DNA of 10,058 nt from an uncultured Verrucomicrobiota bacterium (GCA_937871685.1 CALMOL010000150.1:1-10058); one strand, 5' to 3'; shown: positions 1 through 6,242, counted from the stretch's first letter. The notes: generated from the letters alone by a model not told the origin. Numbers and translations are program-made.

Positions 1-40
1 GGATTGCGCTGGGCAGCGTCCGCGGCAGCTTCCGCGTGCC

Positions 41-493
41 ATGCGAGCCGTCGTGCAGCGCGTCTCCCGGGCCGGCGTCGCCGTCGCGGGCGGCCCGGCG
101 CGCACGATCAGCCGCGGCCTCGTGGTGCTGCTCGGCGTGACGCACGCGGACACCGCCGCAGAAGCCGATTGGCTGGCGCGCAAGGCGGCCGCGCTACGCA
201 TCTTCCCGGATGATGAGGGCAAGATGAACCGCTCGGTCACCGAGCTCGGCGGCGAGGCGCTGGTGGTGAGCCAGTTCACGCTCCACGGCGACGCGCGCAA
301 GGGCGCGCGCCCCTCGTTCCTCGCCGCCGCGCGGCCGGAGCAGGCGCGGCCGCTCTACGAGCACTTCGTGCGCGCGCTGGAGACGGTCGTCGGGCGGCCG
401 GTGGTCACCGGCGAGTTTGGCGCGGACATGCTCGTGGAAATCCACAACGACGGCCCCGTGACCCTCCTCCTTGACACGGCGGAGCGGAGCTGA
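41..493 (+). CDS. dtd: D-aminoacyl-tRNA deacylase
   Basis: The 150-aa product hydrolyses D-amino acids (and glycine mischarged on tRNA-Ala) from tRNA, a cytoplasmic proofreading step that keeps D-residues out of translation. The sequence opens with the family start MRAVVQRVSRA. It has the SQFTL motif at residues 77-81, followed by KGARPSF at 87-93, and the FGADM block at 126-130. It also has NDGPVT at 136-141, whose Gly138-Pro139 is the cross-subunit Gly-cisPro element that enforces chiral selection. Length is typical for the family (about 145-150 aa), so the gene looks intact. The frame stays open upstream to the window edge, but the conserved MRAVVQRV start fixes the ATG at 41. No Shine-Dalgarno sequence is visible. 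It converges on rplQ across a 368-base gap. The family assignment is firm; activity is inferred from the motifs. Confidence 0.95.
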   Translation: MRAVVQRVSRAGVAVAGGPARTISRGLVVLLGVTHADTAAEADWLARKAAALRIFPDDEGKMNRSVTELGGEALVVSQFTLHGDARKGARPSFLAAARPEQARPLYEHFVRALETVVGRPVVTGEFGADMLVEIHNDGPVTLLLDTAERS

Positions 494-567
494 CGCCGGC
501 GCCGGGCGGGCGTGATTGGGTTCACGAGCACCACCTTCCCTTCCAGCAGTTTGCGGAAGGCCGGGCG

Positions 568-745
568 CGTTTTGGAGTGCGGTGGCTTGCCACCGCTCTG
601 GGTCGGCGCCGCTTGCTGCGCCAGGGGCGGCGCACCGGAGCAGAACACCCTCGCCGGACATCCGCGACCCATCACCGCCGAGGCCGACCCTGCGGCGGCA
701 AGCCACCTTGCCCAGAGCGGTGGCAAGCCACCGCACTCCAAAACG
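568..745. repeat. 178-bp element with 35-bp perfect terminal inverted repeats
   Basis: Bases 568-602 and 711-745 are exact reverse complements over 35 bp, separated by 108 bp. Each end contains GGTGGCTTGCCACC, which is itself nearly self-complementary. An 11-bp direct repeat, GGCAAGCCACC, occurs at 697-707 and 722-732. Translated, the end reads VLECGGLPPLW, a string I recall as a recurrent spurious peptide in Verrucomicrobiota annotations. There is no transposase inside and no clear target-site duplication. It is probably a REP/MITE-like dispersed repeat. The repeat structure is seen directly; mobility is inferred. Confidence 0.75.
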
Positions 746-780
746 TCGGCGACCATCCGCAAGCGCCTCGACCAGCGCGG

Positions 781-814
781 AAAACAAGCGGGGCCGGCTG
801 CGATCAGCCGGCCC
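781..814 (-). terminator. Rho-independent terminator of rpoA-rplQ
   Basis: On the minus strand, 47 bases past the rplQ stop, GGGCCGGCTG pairs perfectly with CAGCCGGCCC around a 4-base loop. It is followed by CGCTTGTTTT. The 10-bp GC stem plus T-rich tail on the transcribed side fits an intrinsic terminator closing the operon. Confidence 0.75.
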
Positions 815-861
815 GCCAGGATTTTGGAATGGAAGCGGGCCTCAGCCCACGGCGCGGCGGA

Positions 862-1314
862 TTACCCCTTCCTGCCGTCGCCGCCCTCGGCCTGCTTCTT
901 CTGCTCGGCTTTCGCGGCGTCCGGATCGACGATGACCTCGTCCTTCACCTCGACGGCAGGGCGGTCCACCCACTCGATGAAGGCCATCTGGGCGGCGTCG
1001 CCCAGGCGCGGCCCGAGCTTCACGATGCGGCAGTAGCCGCCGGCGCGGGTGGCGCTCAGCGGGGCGATCACCTCGAAGAGGCGCTTCACCATCGCGCGCT
1101 GGCGCAGCTTCGAGAGCGCGAGGCCCTTGTGGTGCAGCGTGCCCTTCTTGCCGAGCGTGACGAGCTTCTCGGCGTAGGGGCGCAAGGCCTTGGCCTTGGC
1201 GACGGTGGTGCGGATGCGGCCGTGCTCGATGAGCGAGCAGGCGAGGTTGGCCATCAGGGATTTGCGATGCGCCGCCGGGCGTCCCAGCTTGTGGCGCGTG
1301 TCTCCGTGTCTCAT
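862..1314 (-). CDS. rplQ: Large-subunit ribosomal protein bL17
   Basis: bL17 binds 23S rRNA near the exit of the peptide tunnel and is found in essentially all bacterial ribosomes. The 150-aa product shows the family signature at the N-terminus: MRHGDTRHKLGR (1-12), then HRKSLMANLACSLIEHGRI (16-34), then TTVAKAKALRPYAEKLVTL (36-54). It ends its core with a family-type block around residues 98-117 (VKLGPRLGDAAQMAFIEWV). The core is about 117 residues. A charged tail of about 33 residues (118-150, rich in Asp, Lys, Glu and Gly) makes it longer than the 127-aa E. coli protein. It lies 89 bases downstream of rpoA in the same orientation, the usual rpoA-rplQ pairing. The leader before its ATG is pyrimidine-rich (TTTCCTATTTCCTCCCC) and has no Shine-Dalgarno sequence. 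Confidence 0.97.
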   Translation of the reverse strand: MRHGDTRHKLGRPAAHRKSLMANLACSLIEHGRIRTTVAKAKALRPYAEKLVTLGKKGTLHHKGLALSKLRQRAMVKRLFEVIAPLSATRAGGYCRIVKLGPRLGDAAQMAFIEWVDRPAVEVKDEVIVDPDAAKAEQKKQAEGGDGRKG

Positions 1315-1350
1315 GGGGAGGAAATAGGAAAGGGGTTTTGGGAAAGGGGC

Positions 1351-1377
1351 AGGCGCCAGCCATCGTGGCCGGCGCCC
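1351..1377 (-). promoter_or_regulatory. Hairpin between rpoA and rplQ
   Basis: In the transcript this 12-bp stem (two G-U pairs) with a 3-base loop sits 26 bases after the rpoA stop and 36 bases before the rplQ start. It is followed by CCCCTTTCCC instead of a U-tract, so it is not a standard terminator. It could be an mRNA processing or stability element, or a partial attenuator that sets the rpoA:rplQ ratio. The structure is seen; the role is inferred. Confidence 0.5.
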
Positions 1378-1403
1378 GGGGAATCAAGCCGCGCGAGAGA
1401 AAA

Positions 1404-2429
1404 TCAGGCGATCTTCTCGATGGCCGCCGCCGCGGCGGGGGTGAGGTCCACCATGCCGGAGTCGAACTTCATGCCGAGGGTGAGCCCGAGCTGGCCGAGC
1501 TTGTCCTTGATCTCGTTGAGCGACTTCTTGCCGAAGTTGCGATACTTGAGCATCTCGGCCTCCGACTTCATGGCGAGCTGGCCCACGGTCGTGATGTTCG
1601 CGTTGTTCAGGCAGTTCGCCGCGCGCACGGAAAGCTCGATCTCGTTGACCGACATGTTGAGGAGCTTCTTCAGCTTGGCGTTCTCCTGGCTCTCCTCGCG
1701 CTTGCCGGGCTCGAACTCGATCACCGTCTCGTCGTATTCCACGAACGGATCGAGGTGGCGGCGCAGGATGGCGGAGGCCTGCTGGAGGGCGCTCTCCGGC
1801 GACACGCGGCCGTCCGTGGTGATCTCCAGGATGAGCTTGTCGTAATCGGTGCGCTGGCCCACGCGGGTGTTCTCCACGGCGTATTTCACGCGCGTGACGG
1901 GCGAGAAGATCGAGTCGATCGGGATCACGCCGATGGCGGTGTCCGGGCGCTTGTTCTCGTCGCCGGTGGCGAAGCCGCGGCCGCGGCGCACTTCGATCTC
2001 CATCTCCAGCTTGCCCTTGCGGTCGAGCGTGCAGATGTGCTGATCCTTGTTCAAAACCTCGCAGCCCATCACTTCCTGGATGTCGCCGGCGGTCACGGCG
2101 CCGTCGCGGCTCACCAGGAGCTGGAGCGTGCGCGACTCGTGGTCGTGGATGACGAATTTGATGCGCTTGAGGTTCAGGACGATGTCCGTGACATCCTCGA
2201 CGACTCCGGGCAGCGACTGGAACTCGTGCGCGGCGCCATTGATCTTGACGGAAGTGATGGCCGCGCCTTCCAGGGAGGAGAGCAGCACGCGGCGCAGGGA
2301 GTTGCCGATGGTGTGGCCGTAGCCAGACTCAAAGGGCTCCGCGGTGAAAATGCCGAAGTTGGGGCGGTCGCCGAAGAGCTCTTTCGAGACTCGCTTGGGC
2401 ATTTCGATGTATCCGAGGCGGATAGGCAT
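1404..2429 (-). CDS. rpoA: DNA-directed RNA polymerase subunit alpha
   Basis: The alpha subunit dimerises to nucleate assembly of the core polymerase, and its C-terminal domain contacts UP-element DNA and activators. The 341-aa product has both domains. The N-terminal assembly domain (about 1-235) includes GYGHTIGNSLRRVLLSSL at 36-53, the conserved dimer and beta-contact block. A charged linker runs from about 236 to 258. The C-terminal domain (about 259-320) has VRAANCL with Arg269 at the position of E. coli Arg265, the main DNA-contacting residue, and GKKSLNEI at 300-307. Length is close to the usual 330 aa, with a short Ala-rich end. The ATG at 2429 (MPIRLGYIEMPKRV) is the only well-placed start. 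It has no Shine-Dalgarno sequence. It is transcribed with rplQ and diverges from mcsB. The ribosomal genes rpsM, rpsK and rpsD, often found just upstream of rpoA, are absent here. Confidence 0.98.
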   Translation of the reverse strand: MPIRLGYIEMPKRVSKELFGDRPNFGIFTAEPFESGYGHTIGNSLRRVLLSSLEGAAITSVKINGAAHEFQSLPGVVEDVTDIVLNLKRIKFVIHDHESRTLQLLVSRDGAVTAGDIQEVMGCEVLNKDQHICTLDRKGKLEMEIEVRRGRGFATGDENKRPDTAIGVIPIDSIFSPVTRVKYAVENTRVGQRTDYDKLILEITTDGRVSPESALQQASAILRRHLDPFVEYDETVIEFEPGKREESQENAKLKKLLNMSVNEIELSVRAANCLNNANITTVGQLAMKSEAEMLKYRNFGKKSLNEIKDKLGQLGLTLGMKFDSGMVDLTPAAAAAIEKIA

Positions 2430-2712
2430 GGTGTATGGGGTCTGTCGTCAGCACCGGGTTACCCCTGGCGAGTCCGCCATGCCCACCAGGGGCACGGCAC
2501 AAGGACCAACGGGCTGGAGGATTTGCTCGCTTGATGTTCCCCTTCCGCCCGCCGGGGCGGGAAAAAGGGCCGGCACGGTAGCCGTTTCTGGGGCGAGCGC
2601 AAATCCGACGGGCGGTCACGAGCATCCGAAGCGAAGGAATCCTTGTCAGCGGCCGGCGGACGTTCACGGCCGGTTTGCTTTGCCCGGCGCGGCCCCGATG
2701 GTCCCGGCGGCC
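2430..2712. promoter_or_regulatory. Divergent rpoA / mcsB intergenic region
   Basis: Promoters for both rpoA (minus) and mcsB (plus) should lie in these 283 bases. I find no convincing -35/-10 pair on either strand. One visible structure is a 9-bp stem (one G-U pair) at 2462-2492, CCCCTGGTG with CGCCAGGGG on the minus strand, 32 bases before the rpoA start. Another is a short GC hairpin, CCCGCC/GGCGGG, near 2548-2561 next to an A/T run. Either could be a leader element. The promoter assignment rests only on the divergent gene layout. Confidence 0.5.
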
Positions 2713-3816
2713 ATGAAATTCTCCTCCTTCATCTCCTCGGCCCCGGCTGCCCGGCCGGAGGGCGCGCACCACGACATCGTAGTGTCCTCGCGCGTTCGCT
2801 TCGCGCGCAACGTCACCCATCGCCCCTTCCCGGGCTGGGCCAAGAAGGCCGACCGCCTCGCTGTGCTCGACGCCCTCAAGCCGGCCGTCGAGGCGCTGCC
2901 GCAGATGGAGGACGCCTTCTCCGAATACCTCCAGGAGCTGTCCGCCACCGAGAAGCAGATCCTCGTCGAGCGCCACCTCATTTCCCGCGAGCACGCCGCC
3001 AAGAGCACCGGCTCCGCCGTGGTCATCTCGCGCGAGCAAACGCTCTCCATCATGGTCAACGAGGAGGACCACCTGCGCATGCAGTCCATCCTCCCCGGCT
3101 TCCAACTGCGCGCCGTGTTCCGCGCCATCGACGAGGCCGACACGCGCCTGGAGGAAACGCTCGACTACGCCTTCAACCCCAAGCTCGGCTACCTCACCGC
3201 CTGCCTGACCAACGTCGGCACCGGCATGCGCGCCTCCGCCATGCTCCACCTGCCCGCGCTCGTGCTGAATGAGCAGGTCAACCAGGTCATCCAGGCCGTG
3301 AACAAGATCGGCCTCGCCGTGCGCGGCCTCTACGGCGAGGGCTCCGAGGCGATGGGCAACCTCTTCCAGATCTCCAACCAGACCACGCTGGGCGAGCGTG
3401 AGGAAGACATCCTCAACCGCCTCGGCAAGGTCATCGAGCAGATCATCGAGGCCGAGCAAAGCGCCCGCGACACCCTTTCCCGCAAGCGCCCCGGCACCCT
3501 GCTCGACCAGGTCGGCCGCGCCTTCGGCATCCTGCGCTACGCCCATTCCATCAACTCAAAGGAAGCGCTCAACCTCCTCTCCTTCGTGCGCCTCGGGGCC
3601 GACCTCGGCTACTTCCCCGCCGAGCACCGCGCCAACGTGGACGACCTCTTCACCGAGACCCAGCCCGCGCACCTCCAGCGCACCGCCGCCCAAAAGCTCA
3701 CCGCCGACGAGCGCGACGCCCTGCGCTCCGAGATCATCCGCACCAAGCTCGAGAACCTGCCCGCGCCCGAGCCGCCCGCCGAGAAGCCCGAAAAGGCGAG
3801 CGAGGAAGAGGCCTGA
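2713..3816 (+). CDS. mcsB: Protein arginine kinase McsB
   Basis: McsB belongs to the ATP:guanido phosphotransferase family and phosphorylates arginines in proteins, in Bacillus marking them for ClpCP degradation. The 367-aa product carries the family's nucleotide-binding and catalytic blocks in order. These are SSRVRFARN at 25-33, SAVVISREQ followed by NEEDHLRMQ (116-124, with the catalytic-type acidic pair), CLTNVGTGMRAS at 164-175, and QISNQTTLG at 219-227. The rest (230-345) matches the helical C-terminal half of the family. A short Pro/Glu/Ala tail (349-367) ends the protein. I chose ATG 2713 because MKFSSF followed by HHDIVVSSR is the usual McsB N-terminus. The frame is open to an ATG at 2344, but that extension overlaps rpoA antisense and has no family resemblance; ATG 2698 is a minor alternative. 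The partners mcsA, ctsR and clpC are not in the window. No Shine-Dalgarno sequence is visible. Confidence 0.95.
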   Translation: MKFSSFISSAPAARPEGAHHDIVVSSRVRFARNVTHRPFPGWAKKADRLAVLDALKPAVEALPQMEDAFSEYLQELSATEKQILVERHLISREHAAKSTGSAVVISREQTLSIMVNEEDHLRMQSILPGFQLRAVFRAIDEADTRLEETLDYAFNPKLGYLTACLTNVGTGMRASAMLHLPALVLNEQVNQVIQAVNKIGLAVRGLYGEGSEAMGNLFQISNQTTLGEREEDILNRLGKVIEQIIEAEQSARDTLSRKRPGTLLDQVGRAFGILRYAHSINSKEALNLLSFVRLGADLGYFPAEHRANVDDLFTETQPAHLQRTAAQKLTADERDALRSEIIRTKLENLPAPEPPAEKPEKASEEEA

Positions 3817-3947
3817 TCCCGGCCGGCGATTGGCAATTTGCCATGCCTGCCGATGAAGGCGGAACCAACGGCAGAAAGGGGAGTCATATATAGGCGCGAC
3901 CGATGATGAAAGAAGGGGCGTTGGATGAACCCTTGGTCGCTGCTTAA

Positions 3948-4099
3948 GCCGCGACAGCGGCGATCCGAACGTAGCCCCGCGCTTCAGCGCGGGGTCCGGG
4001 CATCCAAAGCGCGCCCGTCGCGTCAGCGACGGTTGAGCGCACTCTATGAAGCCCCCCGACGAAGCCGTCGGCAGGTGGATGGCGCGGTCCCCGCGCCAT
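3948..4099. repeat. Run of five short GC hairpins
   Basis: Five separate perfect stems follow one another. They are GCCGC/GCGGC (3948-3961), CCCCGCGCT/AGCGCGGGG (3975-3994), CCGTCGC/GCGACGG (4015-4032), CCGACG/CGTCGG (4056-4071) and ATGGCGCGG/CCGCGCCAT (4079-4099). Stems differ in sequence but share very short loops of 2-4 bases. This resembles clustered REP/BIME-type extragenic repeats. They may act on mRNA 3' ends or be inert; nothing in the sequence decides. Confidence 0.7.
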
Positions 4100-4186
4100 G
4101 GGTGGCATGAGGGCTGCCTGGATTCTCGCCCGAAAGCCAGGGAACCCTTTTCTCCTCGACTGGCGCGGGGATCGCATCATCCACCT
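4073..4186. repeat. 114-bp element with imperfect 26-bp terminal inverted repeats
   Basis: Bases 4073-4098 and the reverse complement of 4161-4186 match at 23 of 26 positions. The element begins AGGTGGATGGCGCGG and ends ATCATCCACCT. The left end forms its own 9-bp hairpin; the three differences in the right end weaken the matching one there. The interior contains an inverted CCTGG/CCAGG pair and no coding frame. It looks like a decayed pair of inverted REP units or a small MITE. No target duplication is evident. Confidence 0.65.
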
Positions 4187-4229
4187 CGGAACAGCACTTT
4201 CGCCGGAAGGCTATTAGACGTGACCGCGT

Positions 4230-4262
4230 AAAAGCGGGCGCTCCCTTTCGGAAGCGCCCGCT
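4230..4262 (-). terminator. Rho-independent terminator of the unknown gene
   Basis: On the minus strand AGCGGGCGCT pairs perfectly with AGCGCCCGCT around a 10-base loop and runs into TTTT. It lies 55 bases beyond the stop codon of the facing gene. It has a strong GC stem with a short U-tract. On the plus strand the stem is followed by GGGTTTGG, so termination of mcsB read-through there would be weaker. Confidence 0.8.
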
Positions 4263-4317
4263 GGGTTTGGGACTTGTCGGGCTTAATGCCCCTCAACTGC
4301 CTCGCGGTCTGCAACGC

Positions 4318-4974
4318 TCACGCCGCCTGCGCCAGCGGCATCGCGCCGGCCGCCTCGCCCGCCGTGCCGCTCATCGGCACCATGACCGCCGCGTTCGCCG
4401 GCGTTGTCGGGGCCGCGGGACCGCCCGATCCCCCCGTGGCCGCGGCGAGGGCACTCTTGGCCGCCTTGAGCGCCAAGTTGGCAGCGCGCGTTTCGCGGGC
4501 CCGCTGGGCGCGCTGGGCCACGTGCTCGCGCAGCGGCTCCAGCGCCGGGTCCATGCCCGCGGGCGTGCTGCCGAGCACGAGCACGCGGTAGGCCGCCAGC
4601 GCGGCCGCGTAGCAATCACTTTGCAAGCTGGACATCGTGTCCTTGACCTGCTGCGCGAGCAGCAGGAGATCGCGGCGAAACTCCGCCAATTCTCCGCGCG
4701 TTTGCCAGTCGCGCAGGGTATCGGCGGGGTGGAGCATCGCGGGCACGAGGTCGGCGTGCTCCTCGATGAGCGTGGCATACAATCCAGTGAAGGATTCGTT
4801 GGAGGGACCCATCGTCAGGAGCTCCCGGCGCTCCGTCTCGGTGAGGGGCTGGAGCACCGTGGCAAGCTCGGTCTTGAGCGCCTGCGCGGCGGTGTGGATG
4901 GAGTGCCACTTTTCGGTGGTCACGATGATGGGAGTGCGGTTCGAGCGCACCCGGGACTTCAGGTTCATTTTCAT
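4318..4974 (-). CDS. Conserved-looking protein of unknown function, 218 aa
   Basis: I do not recognise a named family. The start is taken at MKMNLKSRVRSN because the upstream part of the frame reads through the palindrome axis; Met3 is an equal alternative. Residues 1-60 are basic and then mixed (PIIVTTEKWHSIHTAAQAL), with TETERRELLTMGPSNESF at about 45-62. A helical middle follows (about 63-170), with RRDLLLLAQQVKDTMSSL at 100-117. The last 45 residues (174-218) are Ala/Gly/Pro-rich and probably disordered. There is no signal peptide, membrane segment or catalytic motif. I recall similar small proteins with a TMGP(K/S)NE motif, often in several copies, in Verrucomicrobiota and Bacteroidota genomes; this is memory, not a search. 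The gene converges on mcsB and has its own terminator, which supports real expression. Its leader lacks a Shine-Dalgarno sequence. Confidence 0.8.
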   Translation of the reverse strand: MKMNLKSRVRSNRTPIIVTTEKWHSIHTAAQALKTELATVLQPLTETERRELLTMGPSNESFTGLYATLIEEHADLVPAMLHPADTLRDWQTRGELAEFRRDLLLLAQQVKDTMSSLQSDCYAAALAAYRVLVLGSTPAGMDPALEPLREHVAQRAQRARETRAANLALKAAKSALAAATGGSGGPAAPTTPANAAVMVPMSGTAGEAAGAMPLAQAA

Positions 4975-5084
4975 GGCTGTGTCGTGTCTGTCGCGGGGTC
5001 TTTTCAATGGCTTCCCAAAAGCGGCGCCGCGGCGCCGCTTTTGGGAAGCCATTGAAAAGACCCCGCGACAGACACGACACAGCC
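4975..5084. repeat. Palindrome axis between two mirrored start codons
   Basis: The axis falls between 5029 and 5030. The central bases 5021-5038 are two copies of GCGGCGCC plus GC, so they are self-complementary in more than one register. They are flanked by AAAA on the left and TTTT on the right, giving a potential 26-base perfect hairpin at 5017-5042. Only about 55 bases of leader per arm separate the axis from the unknown gene. I see no promoter pair in it. How much of this symmetry exists in the real genome cannot be told from the window. Confidence 0.85.
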
Positions 5085-5741
5085 ATGAAAATGAACCTGA
5101 AGTCCCGGGTGCGCTCGAACCGCACTCCCATCATCGTGACCACCGAAAAGTGGCACTCCATCCACACCGCCGCGCAGGCGCTCAAGACCGAGCTTGCCAC
5201 GGTGCTCCAGCCCCTCACCGAGACGGAGCGCCGGGAGCTCCTGACGATGGGTCCCTCCAACGAATCCTTCACTGGATTGTATGCCACGCTCATCGAGGAG
5301 CACGCCGACCTCGTGCCCGCGATGCTCCACCCCGCCGATACCCTGCGCGACTGGCAAACGCGCGGAGAATTGGCGGAGTTTCGCCGCGATCTCCTGCTGC
5401 TCGCGCAGCAGGTCAAGGACACGATGTCCAGCTTGCAAAGTGATTGCTACGCGGCCGCGCTGGCGGCCTACCGCGTGCTCGTGCTCGGCAGCACGCCCGC
5501 GGGCATGGACCCGGCGCTGGAGCCGCTGCGCGAGCACGTGGCCCAGCGCGCCCAGCGGGCCCGCGAAACGCGCGCTGCCAACTTGGCGCTCAAGGCGGCC
5601 AAGAGTGCCCTCGCCGCGGCCACGGGGGGATCGGGCGGTCCCGCGGCCCCGACAACGCCGGCGAACGCGGCGGTCATGGTGCCGATGAGCGGCACGGCGG
5701 GCGAGGCGGCCGGCGCGATGCCGCTGGCGCAGGCGGCGTGA
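5085..5741 (+). CDS. Protein of unknown function, 218 aa (mirror copy)
   Basis: Identical to the gene on the minus strand at 4318-4974, read here on the plus strand away from the axis. The product begins MKMNLKSRVRSNRTP, has the TMGPSNESF motif at residues 54-62 and ends in a low-complexity Ala/Gly/Pro tail. A longer frame starts at 5007, but its first 26 codons cross the axis and would exist only if the palindrome is real, so I reject that start. No known function. The two copies are divergent only because of the mirror; do not read them as a divergent gene pair. Confidence 0.78.
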   Translation: MKMNLKSRVRSNRTPIIVTTEKWHSIHTAAQALKTELATVLQPLTETERRELLTMGPSNESFTGLYATLIEEHADLVPAMLHPADTLRDWQTRGELAEFRRDLLLLAQQVKDTMSSLQSDCYAAALAAYRVLVLGSTPAGMDPALEPLREHVAQRAQRARETRAANLALKAAKSALAAATGGSGGPAAPTTPANAAVMVPMSGTAGEAAGAMPLAQAA

Positions 5742-5796
5742 GCGTTGCAGACCGCGAGGCAGTTGAGGGGCATTAAGCCCGACAAGTCCCAAACCC

Positions 5797-5829
5797 AGCG
5801 GGCGCTTCCGAAAGGGAGCGCCCGCTTTT
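5797..5829 (+). terminator. Terminator of the unknown gene (mirror copy)
   Basis: A perfect 10-bp stem, AGCGGGCGCT with AGCGCCCGCT, followed by TTTT at 5826-5829, lies 55 bases after the stop. Mirror of 4230-4262. Confidence 0.8.
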
Positions 5830-5872
5830 ACGCGGTCACGTCTAATAGCCTTCCGGCGAAAGTGCTGTTCCG

Positions 5873-5986
5873 AGGTGGATGATGCGATCCCCGCGCCAGT
5901 CGAGGAGAAAAGGGTTCCCTGGCTTTCGGGCGAGAATCCAGGCAGCCCTCATGCCACCCATGGCGCGGGGACCGCGCCATCCACCT
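5873..5986. repeat. 114-bp imperfect inverted-repeat element (mirror copy)
   Basis: Mirror of 4073-4186: ends AGGTGGATGATGCGATCC and CGCGCCATCCACCT are inverted and match at 23 of 26 positions. No coding content. Confidence 0.65.
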
Positions 5987-6111
5987 GCCGACGGCTTCGT
6001 CGGGGGGCTTCATAGAGTGCGCTCAACCGTCGCTGACGCGACGGGCGCGCTTTGGATGCCCGGACCCCGCGCTGAAGCGCGGGGCTACGTTCGGATCGCC
6101 GCTGTCGCGGC
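5960..6111. repeat. Run of five GC hairpins (mirror copy)
   Basis: Mirror of 3948-4099. The clearest stem is CCCCGCGCT/AGCGCGGGG at 6065-6084. Short-loop, unrelated stems in tandem suggest clustered extragenic repeats. Confidence 0.7.
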
Positions 6112-6242
6112 TTAAGCAGCGACCAAGGGTTCATCCAACGCCCCTTCTTTCATCATCGGTCGCGCCTATATATGACTCCCCTTTCTGCCGTTGGTTCCGC
6201 CTTCATCGGCAGGCATGGCAAATTGCCAATCGCCGGCCGGGA

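Larger units (their letters stand above)
494..861. other. Convergent gap between dtd and rplQ
   Basis: These 368 bases hold no credible gene. From left to right they contain a GC-rich inverted repeat just after the dtd stop (about 493-513, with no T-tract), the 178-bp inverted-repeat element at 568-745, and the rplQ terminator at 781-814. The reading frames that cross it are products of GC-rich repeat sequence and match no family I recognise. Confidence 0.75.
3817..4317. other. Convergent gap between mcsB and the unknown gene
   Basis: These 501 bases hold no gene I can support. After the mcsB stop come a small self-complementary TGGCAATTTGCCA (3831-3843), an AT-rich patch CATATATAG near 3885, a run of five hairpins (3948-4099), an imperfect inverted-repeat element (4073-4186) and a terminator for the facing gene (4230-4262). 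Short frames across the hairpins translate only repeat sequence. Confidence 0.75.
1..5029. repeat. Left arm of a perfect 10,058-bp palindrome
   Basis: This arm is the exact reverse complement of 5030-10058. Every reading frame here has an identical partner in the other arm, with coordinates summing to 10059. I also compared several non-coding stretches base by base (the two window ends, both terminators, the AT-rich patch near 3885 and the axis) and found no mismatch. There is no spacer at the axis. Natural duplications normally carry at least some differences or a loop, so this looks like one 5-kb locus read forward and then back. Confidence 0.98.
5742..6242. other. Convergent gap, mirror of 3817-4317
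   Basis: No gene seen. It holds the terminator at 5797-5829, the 114-bp inverted-repeat element (5873-5986) and the hairpin run (5960-6111), then the AT-rich CTATATATG near 6166-6174 before the mcsB stop. Confidence 0.75.

Noticed and set aside
1..40. Upstream extension of dtd or the tail of a preceding gene
   Set aside because: The frame is open to the edge, but MRAVVQRV is the standard Dtd start and 40 bases are too few to identify another gene.
577..1845. 422-aa frame across the repeat element, rplQ and rpoA
   Set aside because: It is antisense to two real genes and starts inside the inverted-repeat element.
2344..2712. Long form of McsB, 490 aa, starting at 2344
   Set aside because: The extra 123 residues are antisense to the 5' end of rpoA and the intergenic region and bear no likeness to the kinase family.
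1338..3546. Long frames antisense to rpoA (398 aa, 1338-2534) and to mcsB (405 aa, 2329-3546)
   Set aside because: They lie opposite strongly conserved genes in GC-rich DNA, are full of Leu/Ala/Asp/His runs typical of reverse-frame reading, and match no family.
3847..3874. Possible mcsB terminator, CTGCCG/CGGCAG
   Set aside because: The stem is only 6 bp with a 16-base loop and is followed by AAAGGGG, not a T-tract.
3883..3892. TATATA box as a promoter
   Set aside because: It has no properly spaced -35 on either strand and no gene suitably placed to be driven by it.
3948..4099. CRISPR array
   Set aside because: The hairpins differ in sequence, are irregularly spaced and lack identical repeats with spacers; no cas genes are present.
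5007..5084. N-terminal extension of the unknown protein beginning at 5007 (MASQKRRRG)
   Set aside because: The first codons lie in the other arm and cross the axis, so they exist only if the mirror is real. MKMNLKSRV is a more natural start.
4975..5084. A divergent promoter serving two copies of the unknown gene
   Set aside because: The divergence comes from the mirror, and no -35/-10 pair is visible.
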